A DNA stretch of 64,000 bases, taken from NCBI RefSeq assembly GCF_014203605.1, contig NZ_JACHJJ010000002.1, positions 372,001-436,000 on the forward strand, given 5' to 3'. The translations under genes were made by a program, and so were the position numbers. The DNA comes from Thiemannella venezuelensis. Lineage in GTDB: Bacteria > Actinomycetota > Actinomycetes > Streptosporangiales > Streptosporangiaceae. The notes beneath the pieces are model-generated. The model worked only from the letters and a program-made list of their open reading frames with translations, was not told the DNA's origin and searched no databases. Below are positions 1 through 8,011 of this stretch, one piece after another (positions within the stretch are counted from its first letter, which is position 1; each line of letters starts with the position of its first letter).

Positions 1-723
1 GGCGAGGACACCCTCGGCGTCGCCAAGCAGCTCTTCGACCGGGGCGTGAAGGTCGTCGGCGTGCCCAAGACGATCGACAACGACCTCAACGCCACCGACT
101 ACACCTTCGGCTTCGACACCGCCGTCAACATCGCCATGGAGGCGATCGACCGGCTGCACACCACCGCCGAGTCGCACCACCGCGCGCTGATCTGCGAGGT
201 CATGGGCCGCCACGCGGGCTGGATCGCGCTGCACGCGGGCATGGCGGCGGGCGCCAACGTCATCCTCATCCCGGAGAAGCCGTTCGACATCGACCGGGTC
301 TGCGCCTACGTCGAGTCCCGCTTCAAGACCCGCTACGCGCCGATCATCGTGGTCGCCGAGGGCGCCCACCCGGTCGAGGGCCAGATGGCCCTCCAGGACG
401 GGGAGCTCGACGCCTTCGGCCACGTCAAGCTCGGCGGCATCGGCGAGGTCCTCGCCAGGGAGATCGAGAAGCGCACCGGCAAGGAGGCCCGCACCACCGT
501 GCTCGGCCACATCCAGCGCGGCGGCACGCCGACGGCCTTCGACCGGGTGCTCGCCACCCGCTTCGGCCTGCGGGCCATCGACGCGGTGCACGAGGGCGAG
601 TTCGGCACGATGGTCGCCCTGCAGGGCACCGACATCGTCGCCGTCGGCCTGGACGAGGCGACCAAGGAGCTCAAGACCGTGCCGGTCGGCCGCTACGAGG
701 AGGCGGAGGTCTTCTTCGGCTGA
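1..723 (+). CDS. pfkA: 6-phosphofructokinase, 5'-truncated by window edge
   Basis: This is the C-terminal two-thirds of ATP-dependent 6-phosphofructokinase, which phosphorylates fructose 6-phosphate to fructose 1,6-bisphosphate in cytosolic glycolysis. The gene runs in from the left edge, so roughly 100 N-terminal residues and the start are missing; 240 codons remain. The edge falls inside the conserved GEDTLG segment. KTIDNDL (visible residues 23-29) carries the catalytic Asp; the MGRHAGW stretch and the substrate-binding [10 protein letters not shown] segment are intact. A pfkA gene next to a MacS/MacR-type two-component pair is also known in Streptomyces, which supports the call. The stop codon is the first triplet of a TGACGGC heptamer repeat. 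Confidence 0.95.
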   Translation, partial: GEDTLGVAKQLFDRGVKVVGVPKTIDNDLNATDYTFGFDTAVNIAMEAIDRLHTTAESHHRALICEVMGRHAGWIALHAGMAAGANVILIPEKPFDIDRVCAYVESRFKTRYAPIIVVAEGAHPVEGQMALQDGELDAFGHVKLGGIGEVLAREIEKRTGKEARTTVLGHIQRGGTPTAFDRVLATRFGLRAIDAVHEGEFGTMVALQGTDIVAVGLDEATKELKTVPVGRYEEAEVFFG

Positions 724-776
724 CGGCTGACGGCTGACGGCTGACGGCTGACCGCTGACGGCTGGCCGCTGACGGC
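721..776. repeat. TGACGGC heptamer tandem repeat
   Basis: Eight head-to-tail 7-base units: four exact TGACGGC, then TGACCGC, TGACGGC, TGGCCGC, TGACGGC. The first unit supplies the TGA stop of pfkA, so the repeat can change length without altering the protein. It lies between convergent genes; no function is evident. The rest of the gap to 958 holds the hairpin at 803-835, an 11-base direct repeat (TGCAAGCGGTC, twice near 837-858) and nothing else I can name. Confidence 0.8.
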
Positions 777-802
777 GGCGGGCCGCCGCCGCGACCGGCC
801 GC

Positions 803-835
803 GGCCGTGCCCGGCGGCCTCCGCCGGGCACGGCC
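803..835. terminator. Bidirectional terminator-like hairpin
   Basis: A perfect 15-bp stem (GGCCGTGCCCGGCGG and its complement) closes a 3-base loop. It lies between the convergent pfkA and MHYT genes. No T tract follows, which is common for actinobacterial terminators, so it could serve both strands. Confidence 0.65.
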
Positions 836-958
836 CTGCAAGCGGTCTGCAAGCGGTCCGCCCTAGCCTTGCGCTCGCAGGGCGGGCGACCGCGCTGCAC
901 CCCCTCCGAGTACGGCTTGCGCCTCGACCAAGCGGCCCACGGCGGCGCAAGCCGTACA

Positions 959-1822
959 TCACCTCTCGGGGGCGTCGAACAGCGAGGGACGCCTCGGCTC
1001 CGCGGCCGGCGCGGGAAGCGCGGTGCGCGGGACGGCGGCGAAGCTCCCGGTCTGCTGCTCCTCCAGGCGCGCCATCAGCTCGGCGTCCACCTGCATCTCC
1101 CGCTCCGACGGGGACAGGATGGCCGCCAGCAGCAGGCCCAGGCTGATCAGGCTGACCAGGGCGAGCAGCGGGAGCAGGAAGTCGATGCCGCGGGCCCCCT
1201 CGATCGGGACCAGCGAGACCGTCGGCCGGACGTCCATCGCGAACATGCCGGTGTAGTGCATGCCGCAGACCGCGACGCCCATGATCAGTGCGGCGCCTCC
1301 GGTGGCGGCCACGCCGCGCACCCGCATCGTGAACCAGAGCGCCACGGTGGAGGCGGCGACCGCGATCGCCGCCGAGGCGCCGACGAGCACGGGGTCGTAG
1401 GAGACGTGCGCCGACATGTTCATCGCGGCCATGCCGAGGTAGTGCATGCCCGCCACGCCCAGGCCGGTGAGCAGGCCGCCGCCGAGGAGCGGGACGGTCC
1501 TCGCGTCGCCGCGGGAGACGAGGAAGAGCCCCGCGCCCACCACGACGATCGCCAGGACCGCCGAACCGGCGGTGAGGGGCACGTCGTAGCGGATCTGGGC
1601 GCCCCCGACGGAGAAGCCCATCATGGCGACGAAGTGCATCACCCAGATGCCGGTGCCGCCGATGGAGAGCGCGCCGCCGGTCAGCCAGCGCGCCCGGGCG
1701 GCGCCCGTGGCCGCCCTGGCCCTGGCGGTGAGCATGAGGCCGAGCATGCATCCGATGCTCGACACGAGGTAGGCCAGCGAAGGGGTGAGCAGGCCCGAGG
1801 AGAAGTGGTCTACGTGAGACAT
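959..1822 (-). CDS. MHYT-domain integral membrane sensor protein
   Basis: A 287-residue membrane protein with about seven hydrophobic segments and three copies of the MHYT signature (WVMHFVAMMGF, GMHYLGMAAM, GMHYTGMFAM), each near the end of a helix. MHYT proteins are predicted membrane sensors that may bind copper or another ligand through the Met and His residues. Here no output domain is fused, and the C-terminal 50 residues are a soluble tail. The ATG at 1822 begins MSHVDHF, just before the first helix, with a purine-rich AAAGAAG upstream; the frame stays open another 71 codons without membrane or domain features, so I reject the longer form. It is divergent from the kinase gene at 1899. 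Its signal is unknown. Confidence 0.85.
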   Translation of the reverse strand: MSHVDHFSSGLLTPSLAYLVSSIGCMLGLMLTARARAATGAARARWLTGGALSIGGTGIWVMHFVAMMGFSVGGAQIRYDVPLTAGSAVLAIVVVGAGLFLVSRGDARTVPLLGGGLLTGLGVAGMHYLGMAAMNMSAHVSYDPVLVGASAAIAVAASTVALWFTMRVRGVAATGGAALIMGVAVCGMHYTGMFAMDVRPTVSLVPIEGARGIDFLLPLLALVSLISLGLLLAAILSPSEREMQVDAELMARLEEQQTGSFAAVPRTALPAPAAEPRRPSLFDAPER

Positions 1823-1886
1823 GTTCCGGCTTCTTTGTGAGAGGGAATGGGTAATTATTGCAGGAAAGGGCGATTTGTCCGAACGA

Positions 1887-1901
1887 TAGGGTCGAGCCGT
1901 G
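1887..1901 (+). promoter_or_regulatory. Leaderless promoter of macS
   Basis: A -10 hexamer TAGGGT (1887-1892) lies 6 bases before the GTG at 1899. This spacing puts the transcription start on or next to the start codon and, with no Shine-Dalgarno sequence, decides for GTG 1899 over the ATG at 1902. No clear -35 is visible. Confidence 0.5.
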
Positions 1902-3005
1902 ATGGGGATCGAGGGCCCGTTCTGGCGGACGGTCGCGGTGTTCCGCGCGGCCTCCCTCGTGTACGCGGCGATCCTGCTCGCCCGCGCCGGGGGGTACGCG
2001 AACCCGGCGGCCGGCTGGCTGGTGATCGGAATCATGGCGCTGTGGACCGCCGCGACGATCTTCGCCTACTCCGTCGAGGGGTTCCGCGGGCGGCCGCTGC
2101 TCGCCGCCGACATGCTGGTCACCCTCGGCTGCCTGCTCGCCACCCCCGTCGTGCAGGGCGTCCACCAGGAGGACAGCCTCCCGGTCACCGCCACCTGGAT
2201 GGGCGGCGTGGTGCTGGCCTGGGCGGTGTACGGCGGGCGCCGGCTGGGCGCCCTCGCCGCCGCCGTCGTCGCCCTGGCCGACCTGCAGACGCGCGGGGCG
2301 GGCGGCGTGGAGTTCGAGAGGCTGCCGGTCAACGGCACCGTGCTGCTCTTCCTCGCGGGTGTTCTGGTCGGGCACGTCGCCCGGCTGGCCAGGAAGGCCG
2401 AGGCGCGCATGCAGGAGGCGGTCGAGCTGGAGGCGGCGGGCCGGGAGCGGGAGCGGCTCGCGCGCGGCATCCACGACTCGGTGCTCCAGGTGCTCGCCCT
2501 CGTCCAGCGGCGCGGGCAGGAGGCCGGCGGCGAGGCCGCCGAGCTGGGCAGGCTCGCCGGCGAGCAGGAGGCCGCCCTGCGCGAGCTGGTCAGGCTCCGC
2601 CCGGAGCCGGCCCCGGCGGGCGCCGTGGACCTGCGCACCCTGCTCCAGGGGTACGGCTCCGGCACGGTCACCGTCTCGGTCCCGGCCACCCCGCTGACCC
2701 TGCCCGCCGCGGCGGCCGGGGAGCTGTCCGCCGCGGTCGGCGCCGCCCTGGACAACGTGGTGAAGCACTGCGGGCCGCACGCCCCCGCCTGGGTGTTCGC
2801 CGAGAGCGACGGCGGCGCGGTCACCGTGACCGTCCGGGACGAGGGGCCGGGCATCCCCGAGGGCCGCCTGGAGCAGGCCGAGGCCGGTGGGCGGCTCGGC
2901 GTCGCCCAGTCGATCCGGGGCCGCGTCGAGGATCTGGGCGGGACGGTCACCGTGGTCTCGGCCCCCGGCCGCGGCACCGAGATCGAGATGTCCGTCCCGG
3001 CTTAG
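1899..3005 (+). CDS. macS: MacS-family sensor histidine kinase
   Basis: A 368-residue two-component kinase. Residues 10-160 contain four or five hydrophobic segments (the N-terminal module typical of MacS-like kinases). A dimerisation helix with phospho-acceptor His192 (ARGIHDSVLQVLALVQRRG) follows, and a GHKL ATPase region carries DNVVKHC as the N box and DEGPGIPEG as the G1 box. It presumably phosphorylates the response regulator encoded 9 bases downstream. In Streptomyces the MacRS pair influences morphology and antibiotic output; whether it does so here is inference. The family assignment rests on the HDSVLQVLALVQRRG motif and the position next to pfkA. Confidence 0.85.
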   Translation: MMGIEGPFWRTVAVFRAASLVYAAILLARAGGYANPAAGWLVIGIMALWTAATIFAYSVEGFRGRPLLAADMLVTLGCLLATPVVQGVHQEDSLPVTATWMGGVVLAWAVYGGRRLGALAAAVVALADLQTRGAGGVEFERLPVNGTVLLFLAGVLVGHVARLARKAEARMQEAVELEAAGRERERLARGIHDSVLQVLALVQRRGQEAGGEAAELGRLAGEQEAALRELVRLRPEPAPAGAVDLRTLLQGYGSGTVTVSVPATPLTLPAAAAGELSAAVGAALDNVVKHCGPHAPAWVFAESDGGAVTVTVRDEGPGIPEGRLEQAEAGGRLGVAQSIRGRVEDLGGTVTVVSAPGRGTEIEMSVPA

Positions 3006-3014
3006 TCTGGGGGG

Positions 3015-3653
3015 ATGCGTGTGATGGTGGTGGACGACCACCCGATGTGGCGCGACGGGGTGGCGCGGGACCTGGCCGAGGCCGGCTACGAGGTGGTGGC
3101 CGCCGTCGGCGAGGGGCGCCAGGCGGTGCGCGTGGCCGCGGCCGTCCGGCCCGAGCTGGTCGTGCTGGACCTGCAGCTGCCCGACCTGTCCGGCGTGGAG
3201 GTGGCCAGGAGGCTGGCCGCGGCGGAGCCGCCGCCCCGGGTGCTGGTGCTCTCGGCGAGCGGGGAGCAGGACGACGTGCTGGAGGCCGTCAAGGCCGGCG
3301 CCTCCGGATACCTGCTGAAGTCGGCGAGCAGGGAGGACTTCCTGGACGCCGTCCGCCGCACCGCCGGAGGGGACGCGGTCTTCACCCCCGGGCTGGCCGG
3401 CCTCGTCCTGGGGGAGTACCGCCGGCTGGCCGCCCGGCCCGCCCCGGCCACCGGGCCGCACCTGACCGAGCGGGAGACCGAGGTGCTCCGGCTGGTCGCC
3501 AAGGGGCTGTCCTACAAGCAGATCGCCGAGCGGCTCGTGCTCTCCCACCGGACCGTGCAGAACCACGTCCAGAACACGCTCAGCAAGCTCCAGCTCCACA
3601 ATCGCGTCGAGCTCGTCCGCTACGCCATCGAGCGGGGCCTCGACGAGTCCTAG
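3015..3653 (+). CDS. macR: NarL/LuxR-family response regulator, MacR-like
   Basis: A 212-residue response regulator. The receiver domain (1-120) has acidic residues Asp7 and Asp8, phosphorylation site Asp52 (VVLDLQLPD) and conserved Lys102. A LuxR-type helix-turn-helix (about 148-205) contains LTERETEVLRLVAKG and HRTVQNHVQNTLSKL. It follows macS by 9 bases and is almost surely its partner. A TAGTCT hexamer, which includes the macS stop codon, lies 6 bases before the ATG, so the gene may also be transcribed alone as a leaderless message; the intervening GGGGGG could equally act as a ribosome-binding site. Confidence 0.88.
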   Translation: MRVMVVDDHPMWRDGVARDLAEAGYEVVAAVGEGRQAVRVAAAVRPELVVLDLQLPDLSGVEVARRLAAAEPPPRVLVLSASGEQDDVLEAVKAGASGYLLKSASREDFLDAVRRTAGGDAVFTPGLAGLVLGEYRRLAARPAPATGPHLTERETEVLRLVAKGLSYKQIAERLVLSHRTVQNHVQNTLSKLQLHNRVELVRYAIERGLDES

Positions 3654-3744
3654 GCGGGACTAAAGTGGCCGGGGCGCGGCGTTGCCTGTTGACAGCTCCG
3701 CGCTCCTCACCCCGCACCCCGCAGCTTCACCGGAGGTTCCCGCC

Positions 3745-4947
3745 ATGACCGTGTCCGCACTGGGCGAGCCCTGCGTGCTGCTCAAGCTGGGCGAGGTCGT
3801 CCTCAAAGGACGGAACCGCGAGGTCTTCGAGCGGCGGCTGCAGGCCAACATCCGCGCGGCGCTGAAGGAGTCCGGCCTCAAGGTCGACCTGCGGCAGCGC
3901 CACGGCGTCATCGCGGTCTTCCTGCCGGACGGGACGAGCCCCGAGACGGCCGACGCGATCGCCGAGCGGATCACCTACGTCCCGGGCCTGGTCTGGGTCC
4001 ACCGGGCCTGGCGCGTCGCCAAGACCCCGGAGGCGGTCACCAAGGCCGCGATCGAGCTGCTCGCCGACCGGGAGGACGTCAGGCGCGGCGTCTCCTTCGC
4101 CGTGCGCTCGCGCCGCCGCGACAAGCGCTTCCCGCTGACCTCGATGCAGCTCGACCGCTCGGTCGGCGGCGAGCTCAACGAGATCTACGGCCTCCCGGTC
4201 GACCTGAAGAACCCCGGGCTGGTCGTCTCGATCGAGGTGGACCGCGACGAGGTCTTCGTCTACACCGGCGGCCTGCCCGGCCAGGGCGGCCTTCCGGTCG
4301 GCACCAGCGGCCGGGGCCTGGTCCTGATGTCCGGCGGCATCGACTCGCCGGTGGCCGCCTACCGGATGATGCGCCGCGGCCTGCGGGTGGACTTCCTGCA
4401 CTTCTCCGGCATCCCGTTCACCACCTCGGAGTCCATCTACAAGGCCTACGCGCTGGTGCGGGCGCTGGACAGGTTCCAGGGCGGCTCCCGCCTGTGGGTG
4501 GTGCCCTTCGGCAAGGCGCAGCAGTCCATCAAGGCCTCCGGCCAGGACCGCCTGGCGGTCATCGCCCAGCGCCGCCTGATGCTGAAGACCGCCGAGGAGG
4601 TCGCCCGCCGCCTGCGCGCCGGGGCGCTGGTCACCGGTGACTCCCTGGGCCAGGTCTCCTCCCAGACCCTGCAGAACATCACCGCCCAGGACGACGCGGT
4701 CGACCTGCCGGTCCTGCGCCCGCTCATCGGCCTCGACAAGACCGAGATCATGGCCACCGCGAGGAAGATCGGCACGCTGGCGATCTCCGAGCTCCCCGAC
4801 GAGGACTGCTGCACCCTGCTGGCCCCGCGCCGCGCGGAGACCGCCGCCAAGATCGCCGACCTGAAGCAGATCGAGAGGCGCCTGGACGCCGAGGAGCTCG
4901 CCGTACAGCTCGCCGGTTCCCTCCAGGAGTACAAGCTGGAGGCCTGA
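3745..4947 (+). CDS. thiI: tRNA 4-thiouridine / thiazole sulfur-transfer enzyme ThiI
   Basis: A 400-residue ThiI. It adenylates U8 of tRNA for 4-thiouridine formation and in many bacteria also supports sulfur transfer for thiazole synthesis. Visible parts are an N-terminal ferredoxin-like/THUMP region (about 5-165) and a PP-loop ATPase domain with the P-loop motif MSGGIDSPVAAYRMM. There is no C-terminal rhodanese domain, so the persulfide-carrying Cys of the E. coli enzyme is absent, as in other short-form ThiI proteins. The start is ATG 3745 because GGAGG lies at 3732-3736, 8 bases upstream; the in-frame start at 3682 lacks such a site. Other thiamine genes occur at 41-46 kb. Confidence 0.9.
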   Translation: MTVSALGEPCVLLKLGEVVLKGRNREVFERRLQANIRAALKESGLKVDLRQRHGVIAVFLPDGTSPETADAIAERITYVPGLVWVHRAWRVAKTPEAVTKAAIELLADREDVRRGVSFAVRSRRRDKRFPLTSMQLDRSVGGELNEIYGLPVDLKNPGLVVSIEVDRDEVFVYTGGLPGQGGLPVGTSGRGLVLMSGGIDSPVAAYRMMRRGLRVDFLHFSGIPFTTSESIYKAYALVRALDRFQGGSRLWVVPFGKAQQSIKASGQDRLAVIAQRRLMLKTAEEVARRLRAGALVTGDSLGQVSSQTLQNITAQDDAVDLPVLRPLIGLDKTEIMATARKIGTLAISELPDEDCCTLLAPRRAETAAKIADLKQIERRLDAEELAVQLAGSLQEYKLEA

Positions 4948-4948
4948 G

Positions 4949-5003
4949 GCGGCATGGCTCCACCCGCGCGGCGCCGTTCCCCCGCGCGGTGCCGGAGCCG
5001 CCC
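4949..5003. terminator. Convergent-gene terminator hairpin
   Basis: Nested complementary blocks fold between the stops of thiI and the receiver gene: outer GGCTCC (4956-4961) with GGAGCC (4994-4999), inner CCGCGCGG with CCGCGCGG, and a roughly 10-base loop. The asymmetry between arms is about two bases. It probably ends both transcripts. Confidence 0.5.
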
Positions 5004-5004
5004 G

Positions 5005-5385
5005 CTAGCGGGTCTGCGCCACGCGGGCCAGCAGGGCCTCGACCCGCTCGGGGAGCTCCCGGGGGCTGAACGGTTTGGTCATGTAGTCGTCCACACCGGC
5101 GGCGAAGGCCTCCGTCACGTCGTCCTTCTCCGACTTGGCCGTCAGCATGAGCACCGCCACGTCCTGCCCGCCGGGCAGCGCGCGGAGCCTGCTGCACACC
5201 TCGGGGCCGGTGAGCCCCGGCATCATCCAGTCCAGGATCACCAGATCGCATCGCTGCTCGGCCCACCTGTCCAGGGCCGCCTGCCCGTCGTCGGCCGTGC
5301 GCACCTCATGACCGGCCTTCTTCAGCAAGAAACTGATCATGAATTGGATGTCGGTGTCGTCCTCCACGACCAGGACACTGGCCAT
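5005..5385 (-). CDS. Stand-alone CheY-like receiver protein
   Basis: A 126-residue single-domain response regulator without an output domain. Acidic residues Glu8, Asp9 and Asp10, phospho-acceptor Asp52 (LVILDWMMPG), and Lys104 in the YMTKPFSPREL segment are all in place, so it should be phosphorylatable. Such proteins relay phosphate or bind partners directly. The ATG at 5385 is preceded immediately by an in-frame GTG (5388); a G-rich stretch upstream could serve either. No kinase gene is adjacent, and the partner is unknown. Confidence 0.85.
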   Translation of the reverse strand: MASVLVVEDDTDIQFMISFLLKKAGHEVRTADDGQAALDRWAEQRCDLVILDWMMPGLTGPEVCSRLRALPGGQDVAVLMLTAKSEKDDVTEAFAAGVDDYMTKPFSPRELPERVEALLARVAQTR

Positions 5386-5490
5386 CACCCCACCCCCGTA
5401 AATACTTCCTTTTCAGGCAATTCCCAAGTCGGCGGAATTCATGCGGTTCTGAGGACCTTTGCCGAGGTCGGGTGTCTGCCGGGCGGCGGG

Positions 5491-5775
5491 TCAGTCGACC
5501 TTGAAGGGGTCGTGCTCGGCGAGGAGCCTGTCCAGCCGGGCCTGGTCGACACGGGTGGTGACCTCGGCGAGTTCCTGGCGGTCGCGGACGCACTTGGCCA
5601 GGGTGAACGTCGAGGTGACGACGTACAGGACGCCGATGGCGAGGAAGGCGCGCACCCACGTCTCGACCGGCAGGTAGACCAGGCCGATGCCGACGGCGCC
5701 GACGGAGACGCCGAAGGACAGGACCGACTGGACGTAGAAGGCGCCGCTGTTTCTGGGCTGGATCGCTTTGGTCAT
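5491..5775 (-). CDS. YiaA/YiaB-type two-helix membrane protein
   Basis: A 94-residue protein with two hydrophobic helices (about 14-36 and 43-62), separated by a short turn containing the PVETWVRAF segment, and a charged C-terminal tail. The layout matches the YiaAB two-helix family, whose function is not established. ATG 5775 begins MTKAIQPRN; an in-frame start 15 bases upstream at 5790 cannot be excluded. It lies beyond the terminator of the aroF gene and is probably expressed alone. Confidence 0.75.
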   Translation of the reverse strand: MTKAIQPRNSGAFYVQSVLSFGVSVGAVGIGLVYLPVETWVRAFLAIGVLYVVTSTFTLAKCVRDRQELAEVTTRVDQARLDRLLAEHDPFKVD

Positions 5776-5847
5776 GACGCCAGGATCCACCGCCCGCCCG
5801 GTGCGGCGCGTGAGTGCGGGTACTCAGCCGCATCTGAGGTTACTCAT

Positions 5848-5883
5848 GAGTACGGCCGGCGGCTCGTGGCGCCGGCCGTACTC
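5848..5883 (-). terminator. aroF terminator hairpin
   Basis: A perfect 14-bp stem (GAGTACGGCCGGCG with its complement) with an 8-base loop lies about 60 bases past the aroF stop. It separates aroF from the YiaA-like gene. Confidence 0.7.
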
Positions 5884-5945
5884 CGGGCCGGGATGCTCGT
5901 GGGCGGTGGGTGGTGGGTGAGGTGCCGGGGAGGGGCGGGCGGGGG

Positions 5946-6998
5946 TCAGACGGGGGTCAGGGCCTCGCCGGCCGGGTCGCCCAGCGCCGGGGTCTTGCCG
6001 AGCAGCGGCGGGAACCGGCGCATCACGCGGGCCAGCTCGCGCAGGTCGCCGTCGACCAGGGCCTGGGGGCCGTCGCACAGGGCCAGCTCGGGGTGGGGGT
6101 GGACATCGATGATCACACCGTCGGCGCCGACCGCGATGGCGGCGCGGGTGAGCGGCAGGACCAGGTCGCGGTGGCCGCCGGAGTGGGAGGGGTCGACGAT
6201 GACCGGCAGGTGCGACAGGCGCTGGGCGACCGGGACGGCCGAGACGTCGAGGGTGTTGCGGGTGGCGGTCTCGAAGGTGCGGATTCCGCGCTCGCACAGC
6301 ACGATGTCGAGGTTGCCCCGCTGGGCGATGTACTCGGCGGCCATCAGCCACTCCTCGATGGTGGCGTTCATGCCGCGCTTGAGCATGACCGGCTTGCCGA
6401 CCCCGCCGACCGCCTGCAGCAGCGCGAAGTTCTGCGCGTTGCGGGTGCCGATCTGCAGCATGTCCGCGTAGGAGGCCACCAGGTCGACGTCGTGGGCGTC
6501 CACGACCTCGGTCACGACGGGCAGCCCGGTCTCGGCGCGCACGTCGGCGAGGATGCGCAGGCCCGCCTCGCCCAGGCCCTGGAAGGCGTAGGGGGAGGTG
6601 CGGGGCTTGTAGGCGCCGCCGCGCAGCAGGGTGGCCCCGGCCGCCCTGGCCATCTCGGCGGCCTGGAGGGTCTGCTCGGGCGTCTCCACCGCGCACGGCC
6701 CGGCGATCAGCGTCACCGTGTCCGGGCCGATCGGCACCCCGCCGACCCGGACCGTCGAGCGCTCGGGGTGGTTGTCCCGGCTCACCAGCTTGTAGGGGGC
6801 GCTCACCTTGATCACGTCGGCCACGCCCCGCAGGCCGCGCAGGTTCAACGCGCCGAACTGGGCGACGTCGCCGACCAGGCCGATGATCGTACGGTTCACG
6901 CCCCGGCTGACGAACGCGCTGCCGCCCGCCGTGGAGATGATCTCCACGATCGCCTCGACGTCTCCCCGGGTGGCCTCGGGGGCCATGATGATGACCAT
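5946..6998 (-). CDS. aroF: 3-deoxy-7-phosphoheptulonate synthase (DAHP synthase)
   Basis: A 350-residue type-I DAHP synthase of the AroF/KdsA-related branch. It condenses phosphoenolpyruvate and erythrose 4-phosphate, the first step of aromatic amino acid synthesis. An N-terminal ferredoxin-like regulatory region (1-75) precedes the catalytic barrel, which carries LIAGPCAVE, RGGAYKPRTSPYAFQG, GKPVMLKRGMNATIEEW and VIVDPSHSGGHR. The start ATG 6998 is fixed by an upstream GAGGAGA. The leader between 7000 and 7160 carries an attenuator (leader peptide plus terminator), so expression is probably reduced when aromatic amino acids are plentiful. Confidence 0.95.
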   Translation of the reverse strand: MVIIMAPEATRGDVEAIVEIISTAGGSAFVSRGVNRTIIGLVGDVAQFGALNLRGLRGVADVIKVSAPYKLVSRDNHPERSTVRVGGVPIGPDTVTLIAGPCAVETPEQTLQAAEMARAAGATLLRGGAYKPRTSPYAFQGLGEAGLRILADVRAETGLPVVTEVVDAHDVDLVASYADMLQIGTRNAQNFALLQAVGGVGKPVMLKRGMNATIEEWLMAAEYIAQRGNLDIVLCERGIRTFETATRNTLDVSAVPVAQRLSHLPVIVDPSHSGGHRDLVLPLTRAAIAVGADGVIIDVHPHPELALCDGPQALVDGDLRELARVMRRFPPLLGKTPALGDPAGEALTPV

Positions 6999-7027
6999 TT
7001 CTCTCCTCAGGTGGTTGCTCTCGGGAA

Positions 7028-7074
7028 AACGAAAAGGCCCCGGGTCCGTGAACCGGACCCGGGGCCTTTTCGTT
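7028..7074 (-). terminator. aroF leader intrinsic terminator (attenuator)
   Basis: A perfect 21-bp stem with a 5-base loop, followed on the minus strand by TTTTCGTTTTCCC. It sits between the leader peptide and aroF. An octamer inside the leader-peptide coding region (CGGACCCG, 7127 down to 7120) repeats part of the 3' arm. It can therefore pair with the 5' arm (CGGGTCCG, 7061 down to 7054) as an alternative, antiterminator-like structure. Confidence 0.85.
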
Positions 7075-7084
7075 CGCCAGGCTG

Positions 7085-7159
7085 TCAGCGCAGCATCTGG
7101 GGGCGAACGGTCCACCTCACGGGTCCGTCGCCATACCAAAACCAGAACGCAGTACGCAT
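7085..7159 (-). CDS. Aromatic amino acid leader peptide of aroF
   Basis: A 24-codon reading frame immediately upstream of the attenuator hairpin. It starts MRTAFWFWYGDGPVRW: codons 5-9 are Phe-Trp-Phe-Trp-Tyr and codon 16 is a third Trp, a density far above chance. Ribosome stalling there would report charging of tRNAs for all three end products of the pathway that DAHP synthase opens. A TACTAT hexamer sits 7 bases before the ATG and no Shine-Dalgarno sequence is present, so the peptide is probably translated from a leaderless transcript. The call is inference from position and composition, by analogy with the Trp attenuators known in actinobacteria. Confidence 0.8.
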   Translation of the reverse strand: MRTAFWFWYGDGPVRWTVRPQMLR

Positions 7160-7342
7160 CGCGGAAATAGTAGCGCACTCTCCCTGCGGCGCCGTACGGC
7201 TCCGCGGACCGGTCACCGGCCCCCGGGCGGCGGCGCGCAGCGCCGCCGTGGCCGGGCCTCCACGGGTAGGGCCGCCCGTCCGGCGGAAAACCCGCGGTGG
7301 CAGGATTGCCCCGTGCCATCGGGGAATCCGGCGAGAGGAGTG

Positions 7343-7963
7343 ATGGTGGATCAGTCCGAAACCCCGCTGGAGGGGACCCGCCTGCCCCCCGGGCAGTACG
7401 TCCCCCGGGGGCAGCCGGTGATCCACTACGGCAGGGTGCCGACGTTCCGGCCGGCTACGTGGGAGTTCCACGTCATGGGAGCGACCGCCACGGGGGAGCA
7501 GTACCGGTTCTCCTGGCAGCGCTTCTCCGAACTGCCGCGCACGACGGTCATGGCGGACTTCCACTGCGTCACCAAGTTCTCGATCATGGGTAACGAGTGG
7601 TGCGGGGTGTCCGCGGCCACGCTGATGGAGCTGGCGCCGCCCGCGCCCGAGACCCGGCACGTGATGCTCTGGGCCGAGTACGGCTACAGCGCCAACATCA
7701 GGATGAGCGACTTCGCCCGCGACGACACCCTGTTCGCGCTGGAGCTGGACGGCAAGCCCATCGCGCCGGAGCGCGGTTTCCCGGTCCGGGCGGTCGTCCC
7801 GCACCTGTACGCCTGGAAGAGCGTGAAGTGGGTGCGCGCCGTGGAGTACCTGGTCGAGGACAAGCGCGGTTTCTGGGAGGAGCGCGGCTACCACAACATC
7901 GCCGACCCCTGGCGGGAGCAGCGCTACTCCTACCAGGAGGAACCGGGCGAAGGTCCGCCCTGA
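7343..7963 (+). CDS. Sulfite oxidase-like molybdopterin oxidoreductase
   Basis: A 206-residue cytoplasmic protein with the sulfite-oxidase Mo-cofactor fold and no signal peptide or haem domain. Cys75 in DFHCVTKFS is the expected molybdenum ligand; WCGVSAATLM and GYSANIRMSDF follow the family pattern, and PHLYAWKSVKWVRAVEYL near the C terminus resembles the conserved lysine-containing cofactor loop. Related MsrP-like proteins reduce sulfoxides in the periplasm, but this one lacks export features and its substrate is unknown. GAGAGGAG lies just before ATG 7343; GTG 7346 is equally possible. Confidence 0.85.
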   Translation: MVDQSETPLEGTRLPPGQYVPRGQPVIHYGRVPTFRPATWEFHVMGATATGEQYRFSWQRFSELPRTTVMADFHCVTKFSIMGNEWCGVSAATLMELAPPAPETRHVMLWAEYGYSANIRMSDFARDDTLFALELDGKPIAPERGFPVRAVVPHLYAWKSVKWVRAVEYLVEDKRGFWEERGYHNIADPWREQRYSYQEEPGEGPP

Positions 7964-8011
7964 TCGGCGTTCGCCCCTGATCTGAGGGGCGGGTTGGCTA
8001 CGGTTCTCCGC

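Noticed and set aside
693-3599. Long minus-strand frame across pfkA, MHYT and macS/macR
   Set aside because: It overlaps four well-supported genes in other frames and has low-complexity composition typical of shadow frames.
3682-3744. Upstream start for ThiI
   Set aside because: The extra 21 residues are not part of the ThiI fold, and the clear GGAGG at 3732-3736 serves ATG 3745.
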